A stretch of DNA of 64,000 nt from Bacteroidaceae bacterium (GTDB taxonomy: Bacteria; Bacteroidota; Bacteroidia; Bacteroidales; Bacteroidaceae). Below the pieces are notes generated by a model, which searched no databases, was not told where the DNA came from, and saw only the letters and a list, made by a program, of their open reading frames with translations. This document shows, piece by piece, positions 29,701 to 38,332 of the stretch (positions within the stretch are counted from its first letter, which is position 1; every line of letters starts with the position of its first letter). The translations under genes were made by a program, and so were the position numbers. Location of the stretch: positions 1-64,000 of the forward strand of contig JAFTEV010000061.1 in assembly GCA_017453465.1 (NCBI GenBank). The letters run 5' to 3'.

Positions 29701-32700
29701 ATAAGTGCCAGACACATATTTTTCTACTCCTTCATAAGCATTTCGTATCTTGATAGCATAGGGGTCATTGCCTTCCAAACGCCACAGCACCTGTTTGTCG
29801 GTAAAGGAAAATTTATTATCGACAGTCTTGTTGTTTTCTTTATCTATACCGCTATTATTTATATAAAGATGGTGGTCTGTGTCGTTGACGTAAACAACTT
29901 GGTCGTAGATACCTCCCTCTTTCGTATGATTCTTGGCCGACAGCATTATGTACCATGTCATACCATTCAAGTCTAACCCTGCGCCATCAGACTCATTAAA
30001 ACCATTGGGGAACTCTATGCTGTTTTCTGGGTCGTAGGTATAACGCAGATAAACGTCAAAGATGCCATTGTCTATCAGAGTGTAGATAGATGATTTGTCT
30101 TTAATTTCTGAACTTTCATCTACAACCAGCTTGCTATCAATCGTGTTCACCTTGGTGTAATACTTGAAATCACTGGCTTTGATGAGCGGTGTACGGATGG
30201 GGCTGGGAATGGTCATCGTGGCGTAGTCCTTCGTTCCAGACGAGCACGATATGGCCAGGATGCCACCATTGGTGATAATGTGGTAGGAAATGGCAGGAAC
30301 AAAGAAAAAGTTTGATTGGGCACTATTGTTGCCTGCATGTTGATTAGTTTTATTTTTATAGTAATATTCATATTTGTGCTCTGTGTCACGATAAGCCCTA
30401 AGTGCATTTGAATACTCTATGAGCATGATGTTACCCTCTGATTCAGGCTTGTTGGCATAGCCTGTGGCATAAATTACTATATTGTTGTGGCTTCCTGAAG
30501 TCAGTACCATAAAGGTGTTGACGGTGTATGCACCTTCGGCATTGTTTAACATCATTGCGGCATCAATAAGTTTACTCATAGTACCATCTCTCTTTTCAGA
30601 TGTTGGGTTGATCCACACAAACTTATCATCACCATATATGCGGTTGCTAATCTTTATCTCATACGGGTCATCACCATGGAATAACCACTGTGAGCGTTCT
30701 TCATAGTCCGATCCATTACTCAAACGAACGAACTTGTCGGCATTCACGAACAAAGCACGGTGGTCGTTGAAGGCAAACTTTATGGGGGTCTTACCATCCA
30801 GATAAAGTTTGGCTGTGGGATCGCTAATGCTCAAATCATTGTTTGAATTATTCAGCATTGTGCCTTTGGCGTGCTTACTATAGTCGTAACGCACATAGAC
30901 CACTTTCTCATCAAGGGCACTGGAGGTCTCGATGGGGAAGCCTTTTACAGTAAAGCCGGTTTCATCGCTGCCTTCAGCGGCAGGGTAGTATTCATAGGCG
31001 GTGTCATCCATCAGCGGTGTTTTCAGCCATTCGGGTATCTTCAACTTGCCGCCAGCCAAAGTAGCTGTGTCGCCTTTGATAGCCATAGTGCCAAGGTTGG
31101 TGATGATCTTATAGGTAAGGTCGCCACTGAATACAGTCGCTTTCTCCAGCCTAATTTTCATGCTTGCATCCATTGCTAAGGCTGGGTCGGCAGTAATATA
31201 GTCAGATTGCTGTTTGACAGAAGCGGGCAGTGGCGAACCATCAAGGAAGGAATAAGTGGTCTGGTCAGTGAGATTTTTGTCGTTAGCTTTCATCAGGGCG
31301 TATAGACTCGATGAGGTGTTATGACGCATCACAATGTAGCGGTCGCTGCCCACAGGGGTGTCTGGGGCACTATGGTTGTAAAGCTGTACTGCGTAGGGGT
31401 CGGCATCGTCGGCAGCTTTGTGCATAAAGCGCCAAATGCCGTATGTGTTGCCACTGGCAATGTCGCTGCCCGACAGCTGTGTCTGCTGGTCGTTGATATA
31501 CATGTTATATCGATAGCCTTTCAGCAGTCCGTCTTTGTCGCTGTCTGGGTCATAGCTATAGCGCACGTAAACAGTTCCGCCAGAAGACATGCCAGCTGCG
31601 GCAAACGAGCCTGTAATCTGTTGGGTAAGTTCTTGGTCTTTATAGAAGGTAAAGTCTTTTGCCAATGGGCTGGCAAACTTGTAAGGAATTTCAGGTGCAC
31701 CAGAGCTAACCGTTGTATAACCCAGTGCCTCACGCCCCTGGTTGTCGATGACAATATAGACATATTTGTTGGGTTGATAGAGGCGTGTGGTCTGCGGTCC
31801 TGACTCATCGTCGTAGGGCCGTACTGCAGCAGAGGGCTCCAATTTGGTGAACTCCTCCACGATATGCGTATTGTCGAAACGGGGCATCAGACGCATGTTG
31901 CCATGCGCATCCTGCACGGCCATAAAGGTCTGGTTGGTAACGTGGCAGTTTACATTGTCGTGTCCAGTGGCAGCGAAAGCACCTGTGTCGGGATTCTTTT
32001 GGTCAGCCAGACTAACGCTTGTTTCGTCGCCGCTCCATAGTCCGCTGGCAAGAACGGCCTTCGTAGCATGGGTAGTGAAGTATTTCCCATTCTGACTCTT
32101 GCTCTCAATCTGCACATTGTAGGGGTCGAACACGTTAAGACCTGCTTCTAAGTTGGCTGCATCGTATTCACTCTGTGTGGGGGCATCGTCCTGTGCGCCT
32201 GGCTCGCCACTATAGAGGTAGCCCATTTCTCGGTCGATGGTGGCATTAGGCTTCAGATACCATTGTAGTTTGTCATCATTGAGACCATCGATGGTGCCTG
32301 ACGGTATGCCTGTTTCGCTAACTGCGGTATAGGTGATGCTACTGCCGTCTTCTGTCTTGGCCAGTTGATCGCCCTGTCGCAGCACGAATGCCTCTGTGCT
32401 CTCTTTCGTTTCGGGATTATAGATGTCCTTGTAGCGTTGCTTGACGGTATAGGTGACATAAACGTCTATGCCCATTTTGTTGCTACCAAGAAGGAAAGGG
32501 GCTTGGGTCAGCGACGTGCCTGTGCCCTGCGGCACAGAGTTTTCGTCCTTTCGGTAGATATGGTAGCCACTGGCCTTGGGGAAGTCTGTCCAGAACTGGT
32601 ATTCCTTCACCATCGGACTATCGTAGGCACGAATCTCTGCCATACGCTCGTTGTAGTCTTCATCGTCCTTGGGGAGCATGGTGCGGCGCATCACCTCCCA

Positions 32701-35700
32701 GCCGTGATTATCCACAAGGATGATGGCTCCGTAGAAGTTGATGTCCTCAAAGTCAAATGTACCGTCACCCATCTGAATGGTCTGGTACCAGTGTTTCTTG
32801 TATTCATACTGCTTGTTGGTGGTTCCGTCGTCGCGCTTCACCCAAGGGGCGGCATTGGCCCAGGCGGTATAGGTATGCCAAGCGTGGCCAGTGTCATCAA
32901 TGCTCTTCATATATGTTTCTTGTGCAGTAGTGAGTGCTTCGCCATTCACGCTGCCTTGGCTGTTGCTGGACAGTATCTTGCTGACAGTGGGATAGTTCTT
33001 CCAGTACTCCTCAAAACTGTTCACCACGCGGAAGTTTGTGCTTTGGTAGCCAGCATTGTCAGTACCTACCTCATTGATGGTAACCAGTTTGTAGGCACCT
33101 TTGGCTCCCAAGAGCATATATTCCGAAGGCAAGTCACCCGCAGTGGAAGCTTTAGAGTTGTCGGTCAGCGAACCTGTCACCACCTCGTTGTAGTCGCTGG
33201 GCATATAAGTGCGGAAATAGGCATGGCGGGCTGTTCCGCTCTCTGTAGTCTGGGTTTGATATGATGATATCTTCACGCGGTAGGGGTCATCGCCCTCCAC
33301 AAACCATGCCCAGCGGGTGCGTGTGCTGGATGCACCGGCAAGATCGCTCTGCCATTTATCCTCGCCATAGACATAGAAGCTGGCATCGCCATTGCTGTAT
33401 GGATAGACTGCTTGACGCAAGTCGGTGCGCACGGCATCGCTGTTTTCCTGATGGAACGTGTCGCCATTGGCAAACTTCAGACGGTACATCTTGCCCGTAG
33501 AGCGGCCATCCAAGTCAATAGTAGTTTTGTCTGCTTCATATTTCACATAGATTTGTCCTCCTGTGGATTCAGCCGTACTTGTTATTGGGTCAGCGGTGCT
33601 CTTGAGGGAGTAAGTGCCACTGGTGATGGTGAAATCATCCTCTGTGTAGTAGCTGAAATTATACGCCAGCGGGCTTTTGAACTCGGCTGGCAATCCCAGT
33701 TCCTCGTTGTCGCTCGTTATTTTAAATGCTTCTTTTCCCTGAAGGTCAATGATATGATAGGTTACCATCAAATGCGCAGCATTGAACTGCATCTGCACGG
33801 CCACGGTTCCACCTGTGGTTTGTTCTACTGTCATATCGCTGCTGCGGCTAATCCTGAACTGATTATCGCTCGTTGCTACATCTGTACCATTGGCCACCAT
33901 CAGCTCAAACTGGTCTTCCCAGTTTTCATCAGGAAGTGGCAGTACACTTTGTTCGCCCCCCATGATGATGAAGCGTGCGCCATCAGCATCACCATCAGCT
34001 TGCAGTGACAGCGATGGAGTACCCGTGTTGGCAGTGATATAATTCCCGCTTTCCACATTTCTTACTCGCACAGCGTATGGGTCAAGTCCTCTGACGTACC
34101 AAAGGTGGTTAAGGTCATCCACATTGTCAGTGCTTGATGTGTGGTTAAATGCCCCTGCTGTTTCATAGACATACTCGTCACCCACCTTCATCTCGAAACC
34201 ACGCACACCGTGCAGGTGCAGTGGTTTCTCCATCAGGTGCGTGTTGGTGTAGCTGACATAGATATTGGTTTCTGTGGCATCTGCCTTATTTATCGAACCA
34301 GATAGATTTTTACGTCCACCACCGCTATATGTCTTATAGAAAGTGATAATTTCGCCTTCGATATAAGGGCTACGGATTGCCTCTGGAATAGAAGCGTAGC
34401 CAGAAAGTGGCGTGTTGGTGAACATGTACTTAGAGTACCTGATTGCAATATTCCCGGCATTGTCAACAATATTGAAAGTATAGGTTTGCGGTATTTCAAA
34501 TTTATAGTCCATACTATTACTTCTTTCAACAAGGGTTTTTCTATCTCCAGCATAGAAAGACGTTTGCGTGGGATTTTCCCAAGTATATTTCAGAATGATG
34601 TCACACTCCCAACCTTTGTCGGAAGGTGCGTATGCTTCCCACTCGATATTGGTGTCACCTATAGCACCATTGACTTTCGTTCCATCATTTGTACCAAGCG
34701 TTATAGCTCTCAGATACTTTTGGGATTTTTTGTTATAAACACGGAAACAATAAGGGTTGCCCACAAAACACCACTGATAATTATCGCTTTCGTCGAAAGA
34801 GTTGTTTCTTGAAATGTTACCACTCTCGTCACTCCTCACATAACGTCCGCCGAAATGTTCTATCATGTGAATCCAATTCGGATTAGTTTCGCTATCGCTA
34901 AAGACCCGCTTCCCTCGGTCTGTGAGCGTAAACTTCACATAGTAGTCAATAGCTGTCTTGCCAGCAGTGCTGAAAGCTGTGCCCTTTGGCACTTCCGTTT
35001 CCATTGCTTCGTCACTATAGTATGTGTAGTCACAGAAAGGACGAAGATATTTGTTAGGCAGAGCCAACTCCAGATTTGTATTATTATCATAGTAGGCCGT
35101 GTAGTTAATAACGGGAGATTTATTCTCGTCACAAATATGATAAGTAACTCTAATATATTGCTTTGGCACTTCTTGAGCATAAAGATTATAGCTTGTGCTG
35201 GTACTGGTAGACAATTTTATGCGGGATTCTTTATCTACATTTCCTGCTGGCATCCAGTACTTTTGTGTTCCTTCCCCCCATGTTGATGCTTGTACAATGC
35301 GGAACAAACGGTCGCCTGTATCAGAATATGGCTTGGCAAGAGTCCAAATGCAGTCATCGGTGTTGGCTCTCATGCGAACATTATCTCCGTCCATAATTGC
35401 CGAGCGAATGCAACCTGCAAACATGTTAACTACCCTAAAGTGATAGGGGTCACCAATGAAAGCAAAATAGCCATGCACATTGTCACGTGTTCCAAGTTTT
35501 GTGTCTCCACCATCGTTCCACCATAGTTGCCCTTCAGTATTAAAAGTAGTATTGTATCTACTATCATCATAATGGCCAATCCATTGGTCTGCAGGGGCGG
35601 TATTAAACTTGATGTTGTACCAGTGTGCATCCTCAAAACTGTCACTAAACTGGAAGGGAAGACTACCCTTCGTATAAGTGACATACACAATATTTTCGCC

Positions 35701-38262
35701 ATCGGTCAGTTCTGTGTATGGCACTCCACTGATGCTCTCCTGATGATATGAGTAAATTGCACCTGCACGCTGTGATGTTTCTGGCAAAAAAGGTGCATCG
35801 CCGACATTTTGATAGACCGAAACTTCATCGACTTTATCACCTTCGCTTCGATACACGTGATAGGTAACAAGGGTGCGCTCGAAATAAGGTTCAATGGTGA
35901 AGTCGTAGTCATTATTTTGATTACCTAATAATACATCCTTGTTGCTGAGACGGAAAAATATACCTTGAGGTGTTGCCCCAGATGTCCAGCTTCCCCTGGT
36001 TGCGAAAGCAAGCATTCCACTTGACTTGGGTGGAGCAGCCTCCCAATGCGAATTCATGTCCGTGGTATTGATAGAAAGATTACTCGTAGTTGAGCCTGGT
36101 CGAACCGACCCCGCTTGCCGTATATCTTTTAGGGCATAGTTGGCAAGTCCTGATTTGCGGCTAATGATACGGAAATCGTAAGGATTTCCAACCAAGGCAA
36201 ATAGGTACTCGTAAACATTTGATATTCCGTCAGGTATGCTGGCAGCCTGCGACAGGGTTGTTCCGTCGTTTGTCTTCAAGTAGGGATTAGCAACATTGCC
36301 TTTCAGGAATTTCCACTTAATCTGGCTGTTGCTCCCCAAGTCAGACTCCTGAGTGAACACACCACTTTCCACCGTACACCTGATGTAGATAGTTACAGCC
36401 TCGGTCATTGATGCGATGGACGAGCCTGCAGGCGTAGTGAATGTGTCATCAGTATATAAATCGCTATAAGTACAGAATGCCCGTCGCAGGTTTTCTGGGA
36501 ATGCAATAGGCACATCGGTCGTACCAGCAGCATAGAGCGTGGATGTACTGGCAAGTACCTCGTTGGTAGTGGCATCAATAAATTTGTAGGTCAGAGGGTA
36601 ACTTGCTGGCAGATTCCAGTATGTAAGACGACAGCCGTTGTAGTGATATTCTTTGTATTTATTAATTGTACCATTATTATGCCGACGCACATAATACGGA
36701 TCATCATACGAATTGAACAGCCGCAAGCCAAACTGTTGGGTTCCATAATCTGCAGAGCCATCGTTACCGACTCGACCTATAGCTTCCCAAGTAGCATACG
36801 TACTGCCGTTGGTGAAAAGAATATACTCTATACTGGGTTGCATACCCATGTAGCGATCACCAGCGGCAAATTTTGCAAGCCACTTGAATTCGTAGGGGTC
36901 GCCAATAAACGCGAACAAATTATTATCATCTACTTTTGGGGCGTTATCGTCGGCCTTATAAACATAACTCGTTGTACTTTCCCTATGTATCCAATTAGAA
37001 TTCGTTGATGCTGTAGGAGTAACAATATCAATAATCATATTATACCATTTGTTTTTTGCCACAGCATCCGTATAATTCTCGCAGAAAAGGTCTTCATAGG
37101 TGTAATCATCAATCCAAACATCACTGACACCAGCGTCTATAAGCGTCTGATAGGTATCGTTGCCATAATCTATGGACGTTTTTGTTCCACTCTTCTCATA
37201 GTACACACTGGTATAAGCGGTAATGAATTTGCGCTGCAAAGGTGAGGGAACTTCAATCTTGGCAGAAGGTAAGGCTGATATGGCATAGGTAAGCTCTTTC
37301 TTGCCAATCTTTGTAATGACATGGAAGGTAAAGATATGGTCTATGACATACGCCTTGATGTCATTAGTCTGTTTCTGACTTTCTGTCAAACTTGAAGCTA
37401 AATTCAAAAAGCCGATATTATAAGTCCCCCCTCCTGAATAGTCACATGTTCTATATGATGAAGTATTCAATAATTGGAAGGCGTTTGATTGACTTGATGC
37501 TTTAGGCATCATGGCCCATTGGTAATAGTCCGTTCCTTCTTTCATCCTGATATTGTTACCATCGTTCTGAAATTCGTAGGACTCACCTCTGCGATGGTTG
37601 ATAATACGCATTCTGTAAGGGTCGCCCATGAAAGCAAAGAATGCATATTCCAAATTCATTTCTTTTCCATATATCCTACTACCACCAGAATGAGTAACCC
37701 AGTCACTAAAAAGCGTATAAATCCAGTTGTTACTTCGATTAGGAAAACGCAAATTGAACCACTTTGCCGATGCATAATCCGAACTGAATTCGATATTATA
37801 AGCCGCCTTTACAGCTGCACGTTCTGTATCACCAAAGGTATAATATACGTAGTAATCGGTTACACCGCTTGTCACTTCGGTGATAGCAGTGCCTGTGCTG
37901 GTGTAGTAGGTATCACTAAAAGGCACTTCAGCAATTTGATACTTTGTACGGTAGGTGTTGAAGTTGGTAGAGAGCGATGTCCCTTCTTCCACATCCCCCG
38001 CATTGACGACCATTGCGTCAACAGAAGTATTAGCACTGTTTACGATATGGTATTTGACTGCTACTGTTGCAGCCCACGCCTCATTTATCCATCCCCCCAC
38101 AAGCAGCAGGAGCAGCAGGAGCAAACTTTTCAAAAGTATGCTGTTTGCACTTGCGGCTCTGCCGCCCCGTATTCCGAATGTATCTTGCTTCATGGTTGTC
38201 TTCATGTTTCGTGAAAATATATTGTTCGTTGTCATATCGTTGTGGTGGTTGTTTCTGACCAT
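20722..38262 (-). CDS. Giant 5846-aa repeat protein with 16 GDPY modules and a T9SS-like tail
   Basis: The single open frame encodes a protein of roughly 650 kDa. A poly-Leu signal peptide ends at about 64 (EAWA). About 16 modules follow, each with a YHIV/YHII-type strand segment (for example VTYHIIDLQGKEAF) that ends in an IYV-Y strand, then a block with W-F-GDPY-h-N (FVGDPYNFTVVN, FIGDPYSFELKN). GDPY-like sites lie near residues 214, 455, 694, 938, 1171, 1395, 1660, 2046, 2289, 2532, 2834, 3206, 3594, 4006, 4436 and 4898. Module length grows from about 240 to about 450 residues towards the C-terminus. The first part recalls MucBP-like beta-grasp repeats, the second beta-trefoil lectin repeats; both are my inference. 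The tail YDLQGRRVAV...GVYIFGHKKVIVK is T9SS-type. It is probably a very long surface adhesin or glycan-binding fibre. I do not recognise a named family. The exact start among Met1, Met10, Met20 and Met24 is uncertain. Confidence 0.85.
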   Translation of the reverse strand: MVRNNHHNDMTTNNIFSRNMKTTMKQDTFGIRGGRAASANSILLKSLLLLLLLLVGGWINEAWAATVAVKYHIVNSANTSVDAMVVNAGDVEEGTSLSTNFNTYRTKYQIAEVPFSDTYYTSTGTAITEVTSGVTDYYVYYTFGDTERAAVKAAYNIEFSSDYASAKWFNLRFPNRSNNWIYTLFSDWVTHSGGSRIYGKEMNLEYAFFAFMGDPYRMRIINHRRGESYEFQNDGNNIRMKEGTDYYQWAMMPKASSQSNAFQLLNTSSYRTCDYSGGGTYNIGFLNLASSLTESQKQTNDIKAYVIDHIFTFHVITKIGKKELTYAISALPSAKIEVPSPLQRKFITAYTSVYYEKSGTKTSIDYGNDTYQTLIDAGVSDVWIDDYTYEDLFCENYTDAVAKNKWYNMIIDIVTPTASTNSNWIHRESTTSYVYKADDNAPKVDDNNLFAFIGDPYEFKWLAKFAAGDRYMGMQPSIEYILFTNGSTYATWEAIGRVGNDGSADYGTQQFGLRLFNSYDDPYYVRRHNNGTINKYKEYHYNGCRLTYWNLPASYPLTYKFIDATTNEVLASTSTLYAAGTTDVPIAFPENLRRAFCTYSDLYTDDTFTTPAGSSIASMTEAVTIYIRCTVESGVFTQESDLGSNSQIKWKFLKGNVANPYLKTNDGTTLSQAASIPDGISNVYEYLFALVGNPYDFRIISRKSGLANYALKDIRQAGSVRPGSTTSNLSINTTDMNSHWEAAPPKSSGMLAFATRGSWTSGATPQGIFFRLSNKDVLLGNQNNDYDFTIEPYFERTLVTYHVYRSEGDKVDEVSVYQNVGDAPFLPETSQRAGAIYSYHQESISGVPYTELTDGENIVYVTYTKGSLPFQFSDSFEDAHWYNIKFNTAPADQWIGHYDDSRYNTTFNTEGQLWWNDGGDTKLGTRDNVHGYFAFIGDPYHFRVVNMFAGCIRSAIMDGDNVRMRANTDDCIWTLAKPYSDTGDRLFRIVQASTWGEGTQKYWMPAGNVDKESRIKLSTSTSTSYNLYAQEVPKQYIRVTYHICDENKSPVINYTAYYDNNTNLELALPNKYLRPFCDYTYYSDEAMETEVPKGTAFSTAGKTAIDYYVKFTLTDRGKRVFSDSETNPNWIHMIEHFGGRYVRSDESGNISRNNSFDESDNYQWCFVGNPYCFRVYNKKSQKYLRAITLGTNDGTKVNGAIGDTNIEWEAYAPSDKGWECDIILKYTWENPTQTSFYAGDRKTLVERSNSMDYKFEIPQTYTFNIVDNAGNIAIRYSKYMFTNTPLSGYASIPEAIRSPYIEGEIITFYKTYSGGGRKNLSGSINKADATETNIYVSYTNTHLMEKPLHLHGVRGFEMKVGDEYVYETAGAFNHTSSTDNVDDLNHLWYVRGLDPYAVRVRNVESGNYITANTGTPSLSLQADGDADGARFIIMGGEQSVLPLPDENWEDQFELMVANGTDVATSDNQFRISRSSDMTVEQTTGGTVAVQMQFNAAHLMVTYHIIDLQGKEAFKITSDNEELGLPAEFKSPLAYNFSYYTEDDFTITSGTYSLKSTADPITSTAESTGGQIYVKYEADKTTIDLDGRSTGKMYRLKFANGDTFHQENSDAVRTDLRQAVYPYSNGDASFYVYGEDKWQSDLAGASSTRTRWAWFVEGDDPYRVKISSYQTQTTESGTARHAYFRTYMPSDYNEVVTGSLTDNSKASTAGDLPSEYMLLGAKGAYKLVTINEVGTDNAGYQSTNFRVVNSFEEYWKNYPTVSKILSSNSQGSVNGEALTTAQETYMKSIDDTGHAWHTYTAWANAAPWVKRDDGTTNKQYEYKKHWYQTIQMGDGTFDFEDINFYGAIILVDNHGWEVMRRTMLPKDDEDYNERMAEIRAYDSPMVKEYQFWTDFPKASGYHIYRKDENSVPQGTGTSLTQAPFLLGSNKMGIDVYVTYTVKQRYKDIYNPETKESTEAFVLRQGDQLAKTEDGSSITYTAVSETGIPSGTIDGLNDDKLQWYLKPNATIDREMGYLYSGEPGAQDDAPTQSEYDAANLEAGLNVFDPYNVQIESKSQNGKYFTTHATKAVLASGLWSGDETSVSLADQKNPDTGAFAATGHDNVNCHVTNQTFMAVQDAHGNMRLMPRFDNTHIVEEFTKLEPSAAVRPYDDESGPQTTRLYQPNKYVYIVIDNQGREALGYTTVSSGAPEIPYKFASPLAKDFTFYKDQELTQQITGSFAAAGMSSGGTVYVRYSYDPDSDKDGLLKGYRYNMYINDQQTQLSGSDIASGNTYGIWRFMHKAADDADPYAVQLYNHSAPDTPVGSDRYIVMRHNTSSSLYALMKANDKNLTDQTTYSFLDGSPLPASVKQQSDYITADPALAMDASMKIRLEKATVFSGDLTYKIITNLGTMAIKGDTATLAGGKLKIPEWLKTPLMDDTAYEYYPAAEGSDETGFTVKGFPIETSSALDEKVVYVRYDYSKHAKGTMLNNSNNDLSISDPTAKLYLDGKTPIKFAFNDHRALFVNADKFVRLSNGSDYEERSQWLFHGDDPYEIKISNRIYGDDKFVWINPTSEKRDGTMSKLIDAAMMLNNAEGAYTVNTFMVLTSGSHNNIVIYATGYANKPESEGNIMLIEYSNALRAYRDTEHKYEYYYKNKTNQHAGNNSAQSNFFFVPAISYHIITNGGILAISCSSGTKDYATMTIPSPIRTPLIKASDFKYYTKVNTIDSKLVVDESSEIKDKSSIYTLIDNGIFDVYLRYTYDPENSIEFPNGFNESDGAGLDLNGMTWYIMLSAKNHTKEGGIYDQVVYVNDTDHHLYINNSGIDKENNKTVDNKFSFTDKQVLWRLEGNDPYAIKIRNAYEGVEKYVSGTYNANGSSLNFSTESETPRYTTFMYLTTSARQEINIVQENKLGAAFVPTGYVSDGLIVKLNTESSEIKLINTWEQQPIAPFGTQYGANGAFDIHACTTWITFVKAPATRKYRYHAVKFEGNENKGVAWDAVLEHDLLTPVVLEDEFTRLFAKYEKYGTAGDFQSREALQANLVNGTYDACFYSNEAMTERVYDTNNDTYDVYPEIEKDDIYDIYFKYQPMTNEEIQATEMYNTLPFQWSDETKIAADIKYHNENGKLEKGKVEANWYFMVLDTDEGVTSTVSGGTKTRVGNQYFLCREDEGTVDWMNNAFALHKDSEDNYNNYSYNRLAEWYKYGDNDAFREGRWLWAFVGGDPYNAKVVNLEARMGVTPLSPLGAYSLAKQDESCVTVSTTITDDNYPAVMVSDNESAGAYQWGLAPGFNAEQTLSLVSSTLHPANDENVNIQLFWTMVNKTQSGVTTDSVALAPRANDRSNAIQLLPYEPMVYQDINLAIRRDDEVGTYLTAHSTKDQDAQDALDAMKTGTVYMFFAAESREYAEGDIITSDNMPLIVKRQFCDYTFYSDDFRNPGSYTVQDGPYRYEKQTETITVDGKSITKTKFDDYGNTLYTYKYNVDKEGETPLSTPQTVYIKYEVTSDIFLKKHPNKAEVAEMTANNDHVYFMDFTDNLTAEGYDKGHHAYFDEEATFQEQIGTVHDGTSEKQIWNGSEFVDDTKQPYNFCQFKTTTNRMESVPENLKWYFVGDPYAVQVYCTEDEFNKDEVTIDGHIYAAGELASNLCRFDPTESKFQFVVDCVHLRTPAAEPIDKRTELDYHDPLTNEVIAGQSEDNPNYDKPYYRPFYWEVVPAYSDREGSFALRFKASNTVLGYRNVYYYLSHDGKTRTYKESIEEDKKVYKVNLSYDEENAKLLTSTKYRGYHKANDKDCVIHLVQPAKLYVSAYKENYSGEPVVKEELSEYFGVGETLTDVPRHLKRKYVKYDNWQYQHNNNSTWYDTSLGFTLTADKTDHAYNMEDCTDMTVGSTTYPLDEWLFTKSGIMNPGTTINGGTVPQKRASYKLRVTYTLDDETQKEDKTPSGIHLFTSAEDFAAGTPTWLDVKVGNNGTSGWLYYDKTNKGTDGVENQTTLLSNFGYSNVAGQKDGWSTGLKGLHWAFVGDPYNFTVVNRRRYEDETATSTDNNYWLGTHYGENSKTEKVRTGRDAETGKFIEEDKNVTYDYLWLGNTDVNGTLCTTTYDGKSPYDGINGEGGTGANGNTTWSLNYCKTGGDNDFFMRSASLKTTSLSELVGDYANKYVDATNKLHNETNDYERLIVKAFTSKAGANSGFVTTPFSLDTKTNQIDKVTIRTVTELDYDGGKNDCFDANVRIYNEYGEQKAALKHVEVVYGDVFDAMPYTLRRYGCTYTDCRELYYPDYTTADLSNLNNITNTDPMKNKSFLTDKSPAQTFSTATLAPANWLITDDNGRRYIEVAYTYKVNEDVAQFFTTTEAESMDDYTWTNPYYRWTETHPGGKTSYPDYINVFDHYVYSPDGHIIDEVYRQELGTKTSDGKPYTTTDYGWVNSHTGAQNAYANETTQDESDQQKWAFIGDPYSFELKNYAEYLEKAKSTLNYTKTDEPTEEIKFSTSGKTHWAIMQGDQETNIVDGKTVKVTDKDGNPIYLYYLALIDDDENSPTYGGAIKFVTFDRPEDRKDYKQYLYTKGGADLNYPTGNVYNTEDVKPFYISELSKYANLIVYHLVIAHQHSRDPKDKVALQKLNNVTSREGRYNKAIWETINNGTYQDVPYNVMDHLAEWDWYNNRISEKQRDDYPLDETEIEALGDKYIKPSSLRDVISDPIPDYSVQRVGIGNRLSVPWYMKRQFCTYDLYQRDVMRSVTNYEDPALEEADAEWTGETVTINGVKYKVDPTNAYTVDVEVGGNTYHNVVQKTFTENGETKRAYNVKWESVLNSWNESMDEASKPRGYDAVKAQNSHLITRLDDSHRNRMVIIDVVYHVNPEEFRFADKRRNTTAWYSMMTDNPKDGLMNFSYKDGIGARHGREKHYTNNYLWAPEGDPYGFVLHSRYATINGTGWDNVVVTTTGQLPTDATVTTVSNITKDGSTYTETSGKTSDVATYTGALSDTRFTYNRIMHRKKGDVDENNVEAKTWAARNAVYEMFTGSASNLFLMHPTSAYIDISTDKFSSFYMVHNTTNGDANFHKAELQYESDVKTLRTNPDANWRLYTTPEQLLPYFERSGYVGGLVPTIANHHENIDLYNTLTDYKQKYRTDPSVIDFKIIDKARELVYGGKFYTRSSNGSYTDELPYNTDRPTDSDKLPLKFVSTNLVPLQQGYYRIEAFSDNALNADGRNVDGTGEVGIIGPRFISGYRHQSEKDYEGYDGSTLKPGSRWLHFYETDEAHTTFHTFKELNSLIGKLNSNPKNYHNRDITPHPALRGNNEILPAEYDPSSIFYFNSVAPTGTDKLDRYDRYTFGTQNLWVRGRAGGVQGIDYEYTTDPSIDPDATTFGITKLVDNLTGTTTQGTEESTGTFDDRFRMDDIGGTAFTFRILSTTDTGSSPDKEIEENIKTNYLCIDANHRYRITIHTNNEMKEIGDSYDHLDAEHYWQLDDINYGIQDTKWLLKPVGTRTEWPYNEMPLRLKVNKGGVKKEYYQTNADGSVKRYETGDKKGQPMIDESLTCTPENVDGNYYASLYVPFDTKLNSTLDVAFTNIKNDPQPLSLTLSSVSQLNGTGNPQFIPAGWPVIIRSGKPKTGQWMKYAAPGESNIVEDTENTFKYVELNLPNRQTTSIPEGKAKIKLEGEYLEKEVAVSGKVMVFGLPFTEDGTKTVWSDTYDNNSKSYYKYDDTKGAVGFYTNENWWRGHTEYSTIATQEEFDTPGTDQAAKENAHWSTARNATSQQRNNKYVYHNKAYFVYATGGGAKPRYAVIFDGESTEDAEKTEVTEEEEAEQPDFTEKEDTDPWPCDVYDLQGRRVAVNETPQSLRRNHPGLPRGVYIFGHKKVIVK

Positions 38263-38295
38263 ATTGTTATATTTTGTTAATTCCTTGCGGGGTTA

Positions 38296-38327
38296 TTTGT
38301 TTCGTATCTGGAAAATGTTTACCTTTG
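38296..38327 (+). promoter_or_regulatory. Promoter pointing into the Abi gene 3' end (antisense)
   Basis: TTTG (38296-38299) and TACCTTTG (38320-38327) with a 20-bp spacer match the Bacteroidetes consensus on the plus strand. The only genes here are on the minus strand, so it must drive a short non-coding transcript that meets a terminator-like hairpin within 55 bases. Confidence 0.6.
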
Positions 38328-38332
38328 CAGCG

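Noticed and set aside
38100..38130. Repeated Leu codons in the giant gene signal peptide as a phase-variable tract
   Set aside because: The unit is irregular and in frame (CTC/CTG/CTT), so length change would not shift the frame; poly-Leu is normal for a signal peptide.
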